DNA of 64,000 bases from Euglena gracilis (Eukaryota > Euglenida > Euglenophyceae > Euglenales): NCBI GenBank assembly GCA_039621445.1, contig CP154955.1:49336086-49400085 (forward strand), read 5' to 3'. The notes beneath the pieces were generated by a model that saw only the letters and a list, made by a program, of their open reading frames with translations, searched no databases and was not told the origin of the DNA. Made by a program: the position numbers and the translations under genes. Positions 43,491-57,700 of this stretch are shown piece by piece (the first letter of the stretch is position 1; each line of letters begins with the position of its first letter).

Positions 43491-46400
43491 CTAACGTGGT
43501 ACGCTAACTGGCTGATTGGACACGTTCATCCACACATGTGACATCCGGCCGTGTAAAACCAGGGACCCGGTCTTGAATAGGGTGGTCTTTAAGCCCATCA
43601 CTTTTCAAGACAACAAACATTCGAAACTCTTGGCATCTTAAGGCATTTTTAAGGCTTTTCAAAGCATTATTATCCAGACCAATCCAAGGCTGTACGGGCA
43701 TTGAACCAAATTTTCTTTGTGTTTGCAAGTGGTCCAAAATCAAACAAAATCAAAAAACAAATTTTTTACCGTTCTGGTTGGATTGACAATGTGCCAGAAA
43801 ATCATTTTGCTTCCCAGAGTTAGCTTGTTTTCCCGAGATTTTGTCGCTCGGAGAAAGTCTTCCCAATCCAAAAATTCTACGGTATTTTAAGGCATTTTGG
43901 CCAAAAATTGTCGCCACATCTGCCCCCTTTTGCACGTGGGCTCCAATTTGGCCTCGTTTTTCTTTCTCCGACGCTGCCAAAAGTTTGTTGTTGATGGAAT
44001 GCAATCGGGTGATTGTGAGAAAACAAGATGAACATCCATGGCACAATCCTTCTCCTCGGGTGAAATATCGACTGACTCTATCGTGCGCACCTGGCTGTGA
44101 GATAACCAACATTGGGGATTCTGGAAGATGCCAGCTTGTCGCCGATGCCAGAGAACGTGGGGGTCATTGTTGCCCTCAATGAGCTTTTCGTTACCACCCT
44201 CTTCTGCCTCACCAGATGTGGTAATATATTGGAATCAATGTATATAATCATTTTTTGACTATATCTAAGGCATAATCCTTACGTAAGAATTCAGATACAA
44301 TAATACTTTAGCAGGTGTTTATGGTATAGATCAAACAATCGATGTTAATAAACAAATTACAATAATAAATAATAAATACAGATCATGGTATATTGTCTAA
44401 AAATGTAAGTATTTTAATTTACTTGTAAATTGGACTATTAATGGCATTACATTAAAATCGAGTATCAATGACTTTATGATCAACTTTATGATCAAAGCGC
44501 AAAACGAATGTAAAATAATCAATTGTAATATTATAAATTTTGTTCTCAGGCAAGTGCTTTTTGATACCCATTTGTTGTCCATAAAAAAATTCACAATACA
44601 CAGCTATTGGAATACAGAAAAATTGGTTATTGGAACAGAATGAAATTAATGTAACATGAAAACTCCTTCAGAATCTTGGGGGCATACTTATTCCCATTAC
44701 ACTCTTCTGGGATGTTGACAGAATGATTTTTTAAAAAGGGCGAGCCTTGTTAGAAAAAGGAGAAAGCATTTACAAGCGTTTAGAGGAAAACGAAAATGAG
44801 ATGAAATTGGCAGGGAAGAAGTGGTGCCTCCTTGCTTGCACAACATCGCAGCGTTCATTTGCTTATGTGCTTTCCATTCCTGAATACATTCTCTAAACTT
44901 GGAACATCCCAAATTCAGTGTGCAAATATAGTGTCGATTCCTGATGTGGACTTTGCAACAGCAAACATTGTGAAAACAGCATGGGTGCAGCCAGTCCATT
45001 GCTTAAGGATCCACAGTATCCCACCACCCAGGGGGGCTGGACTGAAAATCCTCGTGGACCCCCCGGGGAGTCTGCTAAATAGCAGGGCTAGCCAGTGAAA
45101 ATAAATTTTCCAGTGATCGAGAAAATTGGACCCCCAAAACTGGCCAAAAACACAAGGCCATTTTGGGCATTTTTGGGATATTTGGAACAACAAACTCAGC
45201 CAAAAAAATGCATTCAAAACCTCATTTCCACCTCGGTGCGCAGCGCTGGAGAAAAAAAAAATCCCAGTCGGGGGGGACCCACGGACCCCCACCCCTGGGC
45301 AGCCGGGGGGGGGGGTCTAGCGAGCCCATTTATTACAGTGTCTAGCAAAATGGCCAGCCAGTGGAACTCCACCGGGGGGGGGGGTCCTGAAGCAATAGCC
45401 GGGGTGCTGCATTTTCTGTGGGAAATGCAACTGATGGATGTGTTTTGTTGCATATCATTGCATATATCTGCAGGGGAAATGAAGCCTTTGCTTTTTTTTT
45501 TCACGGACTTGGGTGTTGTCAATGGGAAGTGATGACTGCTGAAACTATCAGTACATTGCCAAACACTCTTGTGTCCAATCTGGGGACTCCCCTATTCCGT
45601 TGCGAAGTGCTGTAATCATTTGGGCCCCAATTCTTTCGGGTCCAAAACCCTCAACAAGCGTAGCCATCCCGACCCTGACCCAACGTCCCTTGGGTGGAGG
45701 GTGGGAAGGTGCCAACCCTCCAGACCCCCCCACACACACTCCCACCAACCTGGCTTACCTCACTTACCCTATGAGGGGGGGGGGGGGTAAGGGACAGATC
45801 CCTGGCTAAAACAAGCTAAACATAACAATACCTACGTAAATATAATGCTTATGTGGCCCTAAATCTACCTCTGCAGGGGACCTCTGCAGGAAAAATGGCC
45901 TTTTGAAAAAAAAGAAGAAGAAGAAGAAAGAAGAAGAAGAAGAAGAAGAAGAAGAAGAAGAAGAAGAAGAAGAAGAAGAAGAAGAAGAAGAAGAAGAAAA
46001 AGAAGAAGAAGAAGAAGAAGAAGAAGAAGAAGAAGAAGAAGAAGAAGAAGAAGAAGAAAAGAAGAAGAAGAAGAAGAAGAAGAAGAAGAAGAAGAAGAAG
46101 AAGAAGAAGAAGAAGAAGAAGAAGAAGAAGAAGAAGAAGAAGAAGAAGAAGAAGAAGAAGAAGAACAGGCATCGCTTTGGGCTTTTGAGTTTACGCTGAG
46201 TGGACTTTTTCCTTCTCACAGCCAAATAATCCTTGAACATCAAAATATACAGAAAATATAGGGGGAAATGCAGTTCTCCAATTTTTTCCATCATGCAAAT
46301 CTGGAGTATCAACACGAGGAACACCTGCAAAAAGCAGCCCGAACAGCACGCGAAGGGAGAACATGATAGCAAACTAGGACGGCCAGCCCGTCCTCATCGG

Positions 46401-46514
46401 GGGGGGGGGGCACCTTTCACAACTGGGGTATCCAACTTCCATCCAATGAAAGTTGAAGCCATGCCAGTGAGACGTGTGTACACATTGTGGGATTATCAGG
46501 ACATGACCCATAAA

Positions 46515-46609
<95 letters not shown>

Positions 46610-46615
46610 AACCTC

Positions 46616-46649
<34 letters not shown>

Positions 46650-49600
46650 CAAGGGCCGGCCCCCCTCCGATCCCCTCTCATCCCAACCCGTGGGATCCCC
46701 TGCAAGGCCATCGTCGCGGCGGACGGCGGCGGCAGCGGCGGCAGCAGGAGACGACGACCATCACGGACGCGGAGGCGGCGACATCGCAGGTGTGCCACCC
46801 CCGGCCTGCCGGAGCTGGTATCTCCGGCCCTCCAGCTCGGGCCGCACCGGCTGGAGGTGGGCGTGAAAACCGTGCGAGGCCTCCCCCCTCTGCGGCACCC
46901 CCCCACCTCCCCTCCCATCCCCTCCCATCCCCACCCCCACCCATTCCCAGAATCCCCCGTCCATACCAATCAAGAAGAGAGAGAGCAACCTCAAATCACA
47001 CCACTCTTTCGGGCAGATTTCCTGGGGGGGCTAAATACACCACGCCACGCCACGCCACATCACACCACACCACACCACACCACACCATGCCACGCCACGC
47101 AACCCTGCGCCACACCACACCACACCACGCTACGCCATACCACGCCACGCCACGCCATGCCACGTCACGCCATGCCACACCACAAGGCAATGTTGGTCTT
47201 TAAGAAAGGCAACACAAACACTTCCACCATGCAAAAATATGAATATATTCTCGTTTGATTCAGCACGGTTGCAAAAAACTATCAGATTCGCTGCAACCGA
47301 CCCCTTTCATTCCACTTTACAACAATTATTTTTCAATTGTTGCATCAGTGTACATGTCACATGGCTGCCAAACATCGGTTTGTCCTTCAAGGCCAGCCAT
47401 TTTAAATGGGGGCTTCAGGCTTCAGGCTTGATATGCCCAAGGGAATTAATTGCTGAAAAAAATGTCAACGAAATTTTTGATTGTGTGCACTTTTTGCGGG
47501 GTTTCAAATGCACCAAGGCGAATACAATACGGTGACTTTGTCCTCTTCGGAACATTCACACCCCAAATAATATCAAAAAATGGCAAACAATGATATAAAA
47601 AAAAGACGAACACTGGAAAATTGATGTAAAATGTGGTTTTTTTTGAAGTCAATCTCCTTCCCAGCAGAGTGCAAAAAAAAAACTGGGTGGAAATACAAAA
47701 AAAATGCACTTGACAGAATCAAAGCACAAAAACGTGGCTGTGTTTGTTTCCAAGTTGCAACCCAGGAGAACTCTTTGTATTTATCTTCATCTGCGGTTGA
47801 TTCAAAATAATGCAACTACAGTAAAGGCGATGTTTCAAAATGGTGTTCTGACAATACAAGAATTCTATGAGGACGAAATGACACATATGGCATGTACAAC
47901 ACTAAACGTAGACATTCAAACACACCCAAACTTAGCAGAATACATGGTGTGACATTCTCTTTTTGCAATGGCAGGCTATGACTTGAAAGGCCTGGCCTTC
48001 GGGCCGGGCCGGCGCACACCACACACCCCAGCCACCAGCGGAAATTGGCTTCGTCCAGGGCAGGGTTGAATGCAACGTGGCCACACGGTAGAGTGGCACC
48101 TTGGTTTCTCCGAGCTTCCTTCGCTGGAAGGCAATCAGATTATTTTATGTCAAACTGTGGGTTGGTTTGTAGCAAATATGCATGCGGAGTTTTAGACGTA
48201 TTTGACTTGCCTGAACAAATAAAACTTCAAAATGTGGAGCAATTTTCATGAAAGATGGTGATATTAAAGATTATGATACAGTTGGCAAGTAGAAACAAGG
48301 TACCCGAAGAAGAGGTGAAAAAAATGAAAATGAAGGTGGAAAAATATAAAGAAGGCACAACGAGAGGGTTCCCACCCATAGTTTATATATAGTTTATGCT
48401 TTTATGGGAAAAAAACAAGTGCTGTTTGAAAGCGACTCCGCACAGCAACAGCGTCATAAACCCAACTTTCACTGTATCGCTGCATCCAGGGATTCTCGAA
48501 AATGCTTCCTTTGAATTGCTTCCAGATGGAGATCGTAATTCCAATACCAGCAGGGAAAAACCCCCCAGAACACCACCTCACAGCCAATCTGAAGCCCTTT
48601 ACTTGGTTTGTATAAGGTGCACAATGTGCTTCAGGTGAGGTGGGGCATCCCAAACGCGTACCGATGACGCCAAAAATGGCGGAACTACAGTCCTTCCCCT
48701 TGTCCTTGATATGCCAAAGGACGGGGAAAGTGCGGTTGACATGGGGGGGGGTCATGCACCAGCCATGTCAAGGACGAGGGGGGGGGGGGTGTACCACAGC
48801 ACCCAACAGAAGTCAGCCCTCGCTCAGGAAGCTGAATATGCCACCCGTTGGGCCGAAGAGGCTGAGCTCATCTCGGAGGAGAAGGGCAGCGGCCAGCAGT
48901 TGGACCAGGAGGGCAGTGGGGATGGTGAGGAGGAGGTAGTGTATGGGGGCAGGGTCGGTGGGTTCCGGGCGGCGGGCGCAGAAACAAAAACCGCCACTGT
49001 TGAACAGGCGAACTGCTAGCACTGCTGGGGGAATTCAGTGGCCAGGAGGTTACGATACCGAGGTGACTAACAGTCCAAAGTGGGGGGGAACAGCAAAAAA
49101 AAGTCAGAAACTTGTGTTTTAGAATCCTGCTCTGCACAAGGGCAAGGGAAGCAGCAAAAAAAAACCCAAAGAATGCAAAACAATCAAACTTGTGAAACTT
49201 GTGAATGCCAGGTCCAGAGGTGGGGGGGGGACTCTGGCAAAATACAAAACCCTGCAAATTTCATGTAAAGATAATGCTGGGGATGGGTAGGTGGATGAAA
49301 TTGTTGCTTGAATGTGGTGTGGTGTTTCGTGTTTGGGGACTTCATGACAACCATGACGCCAGACTTTGTTGGGTCCAGAAAATGCAACCAGCAGGTTTTT
49401 TCAATTGACTCACTGGTTTTTGGCCCTGGACTCCCAGAAGGGGGGGGGGCTGAAACGGCTGACAGGCCCTGGCAAGAAGACATGTGAGGGAGCAAGAAGT
49501 TGGAGATGAGCAGGCCCGCACCTGTCAGTGGAACGGCCCTTTCGCCAACGCCAAAACACAGACACCCTTGGTCGAAAGAATATTGCAACGCAAAAAAACG

Positions 49601-52600
49601 GGAAGACTGAAAAGGCCAGATTGAAAGAAGTCATTACCCAATGGGATGAAATGAAAACATTCCTTGAACATTCATGCGAACAAGAACAACATAATTGTTG
49701 GTGGGGTGTTTTTCAAAATGTGTTTTTTAGGAGAAAATGAACACTGGGCTCATTTTTCAAAATTCTGATGAAAATCATACTGAAATATTGCTTGGTTCTT
49801 GGAGCCTGCTCCTCCTGATTCCAGGATGAAACTCGGCCATTCTGATGATGGATCAAGAGATCAAGGGCCACAAGGTTCAAAGAAAAGGGACGTGAGAGAG
49901 ACGGATAATACAAGGGCAAGGGCGTCACCAAGGGGAACATCCTTGCCGCCAGACGAGGCAGACCGCGAGCCATAGAACACCGGGGCCAGGCCCGGATGAC
50001 GTCCGGCCTGCCCGCATGTCTTCGCAACTGCAAGTTCCAGTTTCCACTGGAGCTGGGGACCCCTTTTTGGCAGGAATGTAACCCCCCAATCAGGGGATTT
50101 CTTAAGGACCCGTGGGGGGGGGGGGGGGTTCCGCGGGCCGGTTGGAAAAAGGTGCTGGCTGGAAAAAAGGCGCTGGCTGGAACCAAGGGGGTGGGGGGGC
50201 CCAGGGGGGAGGGTCCAGCCAGCTGGGAGCTGGACCCAGCAGGTACCCCCCCAAAAATGCTCCAAAAAAGCCCAAATCCAGCTGGGTTTAACCAAAATTT
50301 GGAGGCGAAGACCCAGAAGCCACCCAAAAATGCCATTTTTGGTCATTTTTGACCTGTTTCCCCCAAAATATTGGCGCCTTGCGCCAAAAAAATTTTCGGG
50401 CTGCCCCACCCCAGGGGGGTCCGCAGCCCGGCTGGGAGGTGCTGGCTGGAAAAAAGGTGCTGGCTGGCTGGACCCCCCCCTCCAGCTTATGAAAACCCCT
50501 ACCCCAATGAACGCAGCCATTTGCAAACGAATTTTCGGGCCCTTGGGGATGCACAATTACCAAAAGCGGGCAGGTTTCAGTTGCATTGGCTGAAAGATTA
50601 ATTGCTAGGCCTCTGAAAAGAAAAAACACATTATGGCACCCTGTGTCCACAAAATGAGCAATAAGCCAGTAAAAGCATTTTTCCATTAATTTCTGAATCA
50701 CATATCTATGCGGTTTGCGGGTGCAGTCAAACTGAGGCTGACTGGTCTGAACCCTAACCCTAGCCTTCACGAAACCCAGGTGGTTTAATACCCCCTACCC
50801 ACTTGCCATGAACTTGTATATGCACTATTATTGCGTGTATAATACGTTTGGAAAACATAAGAAGAGATTGTAAGCTAAGAGAGGGCAGTAGGATTTGACA
50901 AAAAGGCAGGTGGGGGAAGTCCTGACTCATCCTCTGGTCAAGGGTGGGGGGGGGGGAGTGACACATCCCTCTAAACAGTGATGTGGTGGCCATTTTGAGT
51001 CGGGCAAAAAGCGCCGGGCTGGAAAAAAAAATACCCCAAATCAGCCAAAGTGCAATTTTGGGCACCTTTAGACAAATTGTCAAATTTTCTTGACATTTTT
51101 GCCACAAAAGACTTGAAGAAAATCTTGACCTTTTGGGGGTCCCAGGTACCAACCCAGGTAGATCTGGACCTCCTTGTCATTTTGGGGGGCATCCACAGGG
51201 TTGGATATAAGGGCAGGTGGGGGTGGTCCAGACCTCCCCCTCCGGTCCAGCAGGGGGAGGGGGGCACCAGGGGGAGGGGGGCACCTCACCCACCAAAAAC
51301 AGTGGCACGGTCTGGATGTTCGATTTTCGTGCCGGGCCAAAATTTTTGACCCCCCACTAAAATGGCCAAAAAACTGTCATTTTGGGCACTTTTGGGGGCA
51401 AAAAAAATTGCCAAAGGAAGCCTCAGGAAGGGGGGGTCACCAAAGGGTCAAATTCTTCTTTCCAGCGCTTTGTGCCGAATTCTTTTTGCAATTTTGAAGA
51501 ATTTTGCCCCCAAAAAAAATGGAACGGCGCCTTGCGCAGGGCCAAAAATCGGTCCTCCAGACTGCGTCATTGTTCAGCTGATTAGGAGGGGTGTGTCACA
51601 ACCCCCTCCTGGACCGGGGGGGGGGGGGGCGGGGGGGTCGATCCTGCCAGAAATGGCTAAAAATGCCCACCCAGTGCCGAAGACGCTGGATAACCCTTGA
51701 AAAAAGGCCCATTGGTTTGAGGTTATTTTTGGGCCCTTTGGGGCAGGGATGGGAACAGTTCGCTTTTGGGGACGGTGGGTCTCCTTGCACCCCTCAGGTC
51801 AATCCCAACCTTCCTTGGAAGGTGGGGGGGTTGGGACACCTCTCCAGTCCATCCCCACCCTCCACCCCATGCACCCTCCGGTCCAGGATATCCCTGCAGT
51901 CAACGTTGACTGCAGGAGGCTTCAGATGGAGGGTGACACGGGACACCCACCTCCGAAGCCGGGACGTCCGCTTCGTTTCGAATTCTGAAGGGCAGTAATG
52001 CAGAGGGTATTGAGATTGAGTGGCACGGTAAATGGACCGCAAGGGCCGAAGGAAAAAAGCATCAAGGCCTGGTGAGAGCACCCCCGGCCAACGCAAATAA
52101 TATGCCCGGAGCCAAGCCCCTCTTTCGCCCCATTGACACGGGGCAACTGCTTTGGGGGAAATATTTGACATTTTGAATTGAATTCAAATTGATTTCATTT
52201 CCTGCCAATGAAGCGCTTATGGTCCCAAAGGGTCAAACACAGCGGGGGTATTCCAGAGATTTGTTTTTGCAAAATTGCATCGAATCGAACTTGAGTGCCG
52301 TTTCCTGGCATTCTGTTGCATCCATTTCTTTTGTTGTTTTTGAGTGCCCGTATGTTGTTCCCCCCATGCTAAAGGATGACCAGCCTATTCTAATGTCAAA
52401 TTTGGTGCCCTCGCATTATTTTATCAAAAAAGGTACATCGTGCTACACAACATTTTGACTATTTTTCCATTTCCATTTTGTGACAAACGTCAGTGCAATC
52501 TTTAACATTGGCAAATGGATAAATGAAGGCACCCCGGTACCTTGAAACAGATGGGCAGGTAAAAGAAAAACCAGAAAAGTGATTATGATGATTTGGGGGA

Positions 52601-54740
52601 AATTTTGATTCAAAAGATTGGCATTTTTTGGACAAATCAAAAAAATGACAAAAGCTTAATAATAATAAAAAAGCCGGCAACCAACACAATATGCAAGGGT
52701 TTTTTAAAAAAAATTGAATTTCTCTAAATTTGATTATTCTATTTTAAAGCCTTTCACAGCAGACTTCAAAAAATTGGTGTTGTGCCCAATTTAGTGGGGG
52801 AGGGCGTACTGACCAGATAAAATCAGCCTGCAGGGCGTTGCTTGAGGACCCTGGGGGGGGGTCCAGCTGAAAAATTTGGGCCGGCTGGAAAAACTGCTGG
52901 GTGACCCCCCCCCCCGCTGGAGCTGGGCCTGACCCGGGGTCGAACTGGGTGCCAAAAAATCGAAATCGCAAAATGTCCAAAAACTTCAAAAAATCGGTTT
53001 TTTTTTACCCCAAATTTGTCCTGGGCAGCTTTTTTCAACCCATTTTGCCCATTTTTTGACTTACTTTTGCCCATTTGTGGCCCATTCTTGTTCCCCAAAA
53101 GGCGAAAAATCCGTTACCATCCAGCCGCAGATGGGCTTGCTGGAAATAAATAAATCTCGTTGATGGGGGGGGGGGGGCTGGAAAAAGGCTGCAGGCTGGC
53201 TGGACCCCCCCCCGGCGGGTGGGGTCAAATTTTCTTAAGCAACGCCCTGTCAGCCTGTCCCATTTTTTCTGTTACACAAGCGTTCCTTAGCATACGAAGG
53301 AAAGCAAACAGGGAGGGAAAAAAACCCACACAGGAGGTAATGATGCCCAAATCAAATCAAACAACACACAAAAATTACAGCAAAAAAACACATTTATCTC
53401 AGCACCGGGGACTGCAAAATTTATTGGAGGTTGGTGGACTGCAAGGATCATCGAACACTTTCAAAAGATGGGAGCTTGGGTAGAACCTCCTCCCAAAAGA
53501 CTGGTAGCATTTGGATGATACGGAAAAAGAGAATGAGTTGGGGGTGGAGGGAGCTGAAGAGGTAGGATTGACCAACTGTCGTGTAGTCAAGGGACACTGT
53601 AAAACATCTGCCGGAGGAGGTCAGTCACCTGCCTGGCTGCACCCCATCACTGGGAGAACACAAACAACAGACAAAATATGAAACAAAACAAGACCGACGG
53701 GGCCCTTGAGAACTTCCAAAAACAGAACAGCATTGGTCCCTCAAATTTGGTATCAAAACCAACACAAAAAACCAAGGAATTAATCCAACTGAATGTGTTG
53801 TACTGACCAAGAAAAGGCAAAAAAAAACAGGAGGAATGGGAAAAAGCATCGACTCTGAAGAACTGTGACACAAAAAAAATGGAAAAAATGCTTTCAGTGA
53901 CTGTCCAGAAAGCGACTTCTCCATCAGTAAATGACCCGCTCGTCCCGTCCCAATGCCCGCCCCCACACCAGCCAGCAACAGCAGCCCAACGCCCAATGCG
54001 CTGAACACGTACCCCGTGTCCAGTGGCTGGGGCCGGCAACTCTCCGGCAGTAGGTTCAGCCGCTGGGCCTGTGACGAACGGACGGTGAGGAACGACTGGC
54101 GGCGTCGTGGGAGAAAACCATGTGATCTGACTGAAAGGTGCGGATGGCTCGGATGGATAGCTCGGATGGCAAGGTGGGGGGGGGGGTCTGCTCACAGAGC
54201 TGGCTGGCAGAAAAAATTTTCCAGTGACTGGTGCGAAGCACCAAAAAACTTTTTGTACCCCAAAACTTGCCAAAAACGCACATTTTCGGCAATTTTTGGG
54301 ATCATCATTGGAAATCAACCCAAAAAAAACGTATCAAAAAAAAGCAGAATACCATCTCGGTGCGTACTGCCGGAGGAAAATTTTATTTCCAGTCAGGGGG
54401 ACCCCCAGACCCCCTCCTGGCTGGTCCATTTTTTAAGGTGTCTAGCAAAATGGCTAGCCTGTGGACCCCCCGGGGTCCTTAAAGCGGGTTGGTCTGGCAC
54501 AGCAATTCAAAAACGTGGATCTAAACCTCGGGAAATAAACACGTGGGAAATTTGGGAAACCTGCACAAGGCAGTATGAATACAGCTTCGGTGTGTGTTTG
54601 GCGCCTAAGATTCAGCCGAAGTTCTGTAATCGTTTGGGGGATCTGGTCGGAAGGGGGCAGTTGGAGGGGGGGCAGGCTATTCCGTACGTATATTTGTATG
54701 TATGTATGTATGCATGTATGCATGTATGTATGTATGTATG

Positions 54741-54771
<31 letters not shown>

Positions 54772-57700
54772 TGTATGTATGTATGTATGTATGTATGTAT
54801 GTATGTATGTATGTATGTATGTATGTATGTATGTATGTATGTATGTATGTATGTATTGAATGTATGTATGTATGTATGTATGTATGTATGTAGTAATGTA
54901 TGTATGTATGTATGTATGTATGTAATGTATGTATGTATGTATGTATGTATGTATGTATGTATGTATGTATGTATGTATGTATGTATGTATGTATGTATGT
55001 ATGTATGTATGTATGTATGTATGTATGTATGTATGTATGTATGTATGTATGTATGTATGTATGTATGTATGTATGTATGTATGTATGTATGTATGTATGT
55101 ATGTATGTATGTATGTATGTATGTATGTATGTATGTATGTATGTATGTGTGTACCAACCCCCCCCCCCTATTTGGCCGCCCTCCGGGCGGCCCGGACCCC
55201 CCTTCTGGCCAATTAGGGGGGGGGGAACATTCATAACGTGCCCCCCCCGATTTGTCCCCCCCCCCTAATTGGCCAGAGCCCAGGTGGCCAATTAGGGAGG
55301 GGGGGGTTACTCATTTCAAGGGAAAATGCTCGGGTGTTTTATGGGGGTTCGCAACCATGAAGGACGGGGTCCAGGTGGCCAATTAGGGGGGGGTTTGTAT
55401 GTATGTATGTATGTATGTATGTATGTATGTATGTATGTATGTATGTATGTATGTATGTATGTATGTATGTATGTATGTATGTATGTATGTATGTATGTAT
55501 GTATGTATGTATGTATGTATGTATGTATGTATGTATGTATGTATGTATGTATGTATGTATGTATGTATGTACGTACGTACGTACGTACGTACGTATGTAT
55601 GTATGTATGTATGTATGCATGCATGTTTTAAAAGAAGAATGGTTTTTCACTGGCTCAACTGTCGATGCCAATTCTGCCCCAGAAGGCAGATTTTAATGTG
55701 TCCCGTATTCGCATAATTGTGCAATTGCACCCTCGGAACGGTCCATGTGCGCATTTGTGCAAGCGGTCCATATGCGCAGTTGCGCAAACAGACCATTTGT
55801 GCAGCTGCACAAATGAACAATCACGCCAGTGGTCCGTTTGCGCAGTTGTGCAGGTGGTCTTTGTTTTGCACATCTTTGCAAAGTGGTCCATCTGCGCAAT
55901 TACGCATATGGACCAGCAAATTTTAAAAAAAAAGTCGTCCCAAAAAGAGCCATTTGCGCGATTGAACAAATGGCTCTTGCCAATGACCTGTCATGCGTGA
56001 GTTTGGCCGCCTAAGTCAAGAGGAACCCAGAAAGCCAACAAATGCCACCTAATAATTATGCACCAGACACATCAGGCTGGCCAAAATAGTTTGTGTGGGT
56101 ATGTTATTGTGCACTCTCATGTAACCAAATTTTGTAAAATAAGCAACATTGGCACAATAGTTAGTGCTGGAGATGCTTTCTCAAAAAATTAAATGAATGC
56201 ACTGAGAAGGGCAGGGCTGGATGGAAATCCCCGCATGGTGGGTGGGGAGGGCGATCCCCCCCCCCCCAATCGGTGGAGTCCAACCACCCCCCACCATCCC
56301 TTCCAGTGTATTTCCACACCAAATTCAGGTCAAAAATTTCCTTCAGCGCCAAAGGCATTTTTCCTTGGGAGGTGCCATGGTGCATGGAGCGAGGTCGACC
56401 CGCCCACCCGCACCTTCCAGGAGGTGGGGGGGGATGACCCCGGGTCCACTGGAATTTCAATTAACCAAACCTGGACTTGCTTGAGCAACAGCCCGGAGGG
56501 GGCAATACTTCGGGGGGGGGGGGGGCACATGGCTGCAGCATTCGGCTTCAGGAGGATTTCACATACACAAGCCAAACACACCAATGAACTCGTCAGCATG
56601 ATCACCACCAGAAGAAGAGAAAAGCCTTCGCCAAACCAGATGGTCTTTATCAGGCCATTCGCTTTAGGCATCTTTTGGATGAACGATGTGGGCATGCTTG
56701 TGCGTGAACAGCAGGGAGTTTCTGTTTTCTAAATGAAATGAATGAAATGAAATGAATGGGGGAATTGCTGGGCAAAGGAAATCTTAGGCCCATTTTCTGA
56801 ACCAAAAGTTGAGATGGTTTTTAAATCTGAAATTCTGAATTTGGGAAGTGAAGAATTGAAAAGGGTGGAAGGCGCTTCTCAGGAGCTTTTCCAGCACATC
56901 TCCACAAAATCCTGCCAGCTGCACAGAACACGGACCCTGGGAATTCCGGAAAATCAATTTGACCCTGCTGTGTGGCCAGAACTTGCAGTTTTCATTTGGG
57001 ACGTTTTTTTGTCAGTTCAGGGTATGTGTTTTGAGGAATTCTGTGCAAAATCAGAAAAACAAATCTGGTGGGGGGAATTAAAAAGGAAATTTTTTTGCAC
57101 TGGTTTTGACCGCCCAAGGCGTTCTGGACCTTTTTTAAAAAATTCAGGTCCAAAAATATGTCACTGTGCAAGCTAACTATCAAAATCTGAAATAGTGAAA
57201 TTACAAGATTATCTCCGCATTTTGCAGATGAGTGCAATATTTTTGAAAATCCATAACCCCAGCGTTTTAAGAAAATGATATTAACAAACGTTGAAAGTTC
57301 TTTTGAAAGCAGGAGGAGAGCAGGAGAAAGTCATTTCCCAAAGATTCATTTTAAACACCGACCATGCGCTTATGCAGTCAGGGGTGCCCCCCCCCCCTCG
57401 TGCCCTTTAGTCCTCTTGTCGCCCGATTTGGCTTATCTGGAAAAGCATTGCAAGGCGAAGGTTGGTCAGTATCGGACAAAAAAAAACATCCCAAACATTT
57501 CGTCAAACAGAACAATGTCATCAAGTGGAAACAGTGTGCAGCGTGACCAAAAGATAAGTAAAAATGTGAGCTGTTTGTTGGCCTGGAGGAAAAAAATATT
57601 AGGCCAGATATTTGGGCCAGACACACCTGTGTTTTTCCTGCTTGTACATGGGGGTGTTCAAAGAGGGATGTCCTGGTGGGCCAGCAGGTTTATTTTCCTG

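Larger units (their letters stand above)
43491..48817 (-). other. Intron of gene A between TM8 and TM9
   Basis: About 5.3 kb with an AT-rich stretch at 44.2-44.7 kb, the 45.0-kb element, GAA and GA arrays and the CACGC repeat. The 47.2-48.5 k part has few homopolymers and ordinary composition, but no exon could be supported. Confidence 0.45.

Noticed and set aside
45806-46372. Poly-Glu, poly-Lys, poly-Phe and poly-Leu frames
   Set aside because: Translation of the GAA array.
47704-47952. 82-residue plus-strand open frame of ordinary composition
   Set aside because: Looks protein-like but is on the opposite strand within an intron of gene A, without splice signals, paralogue or recognised domain.
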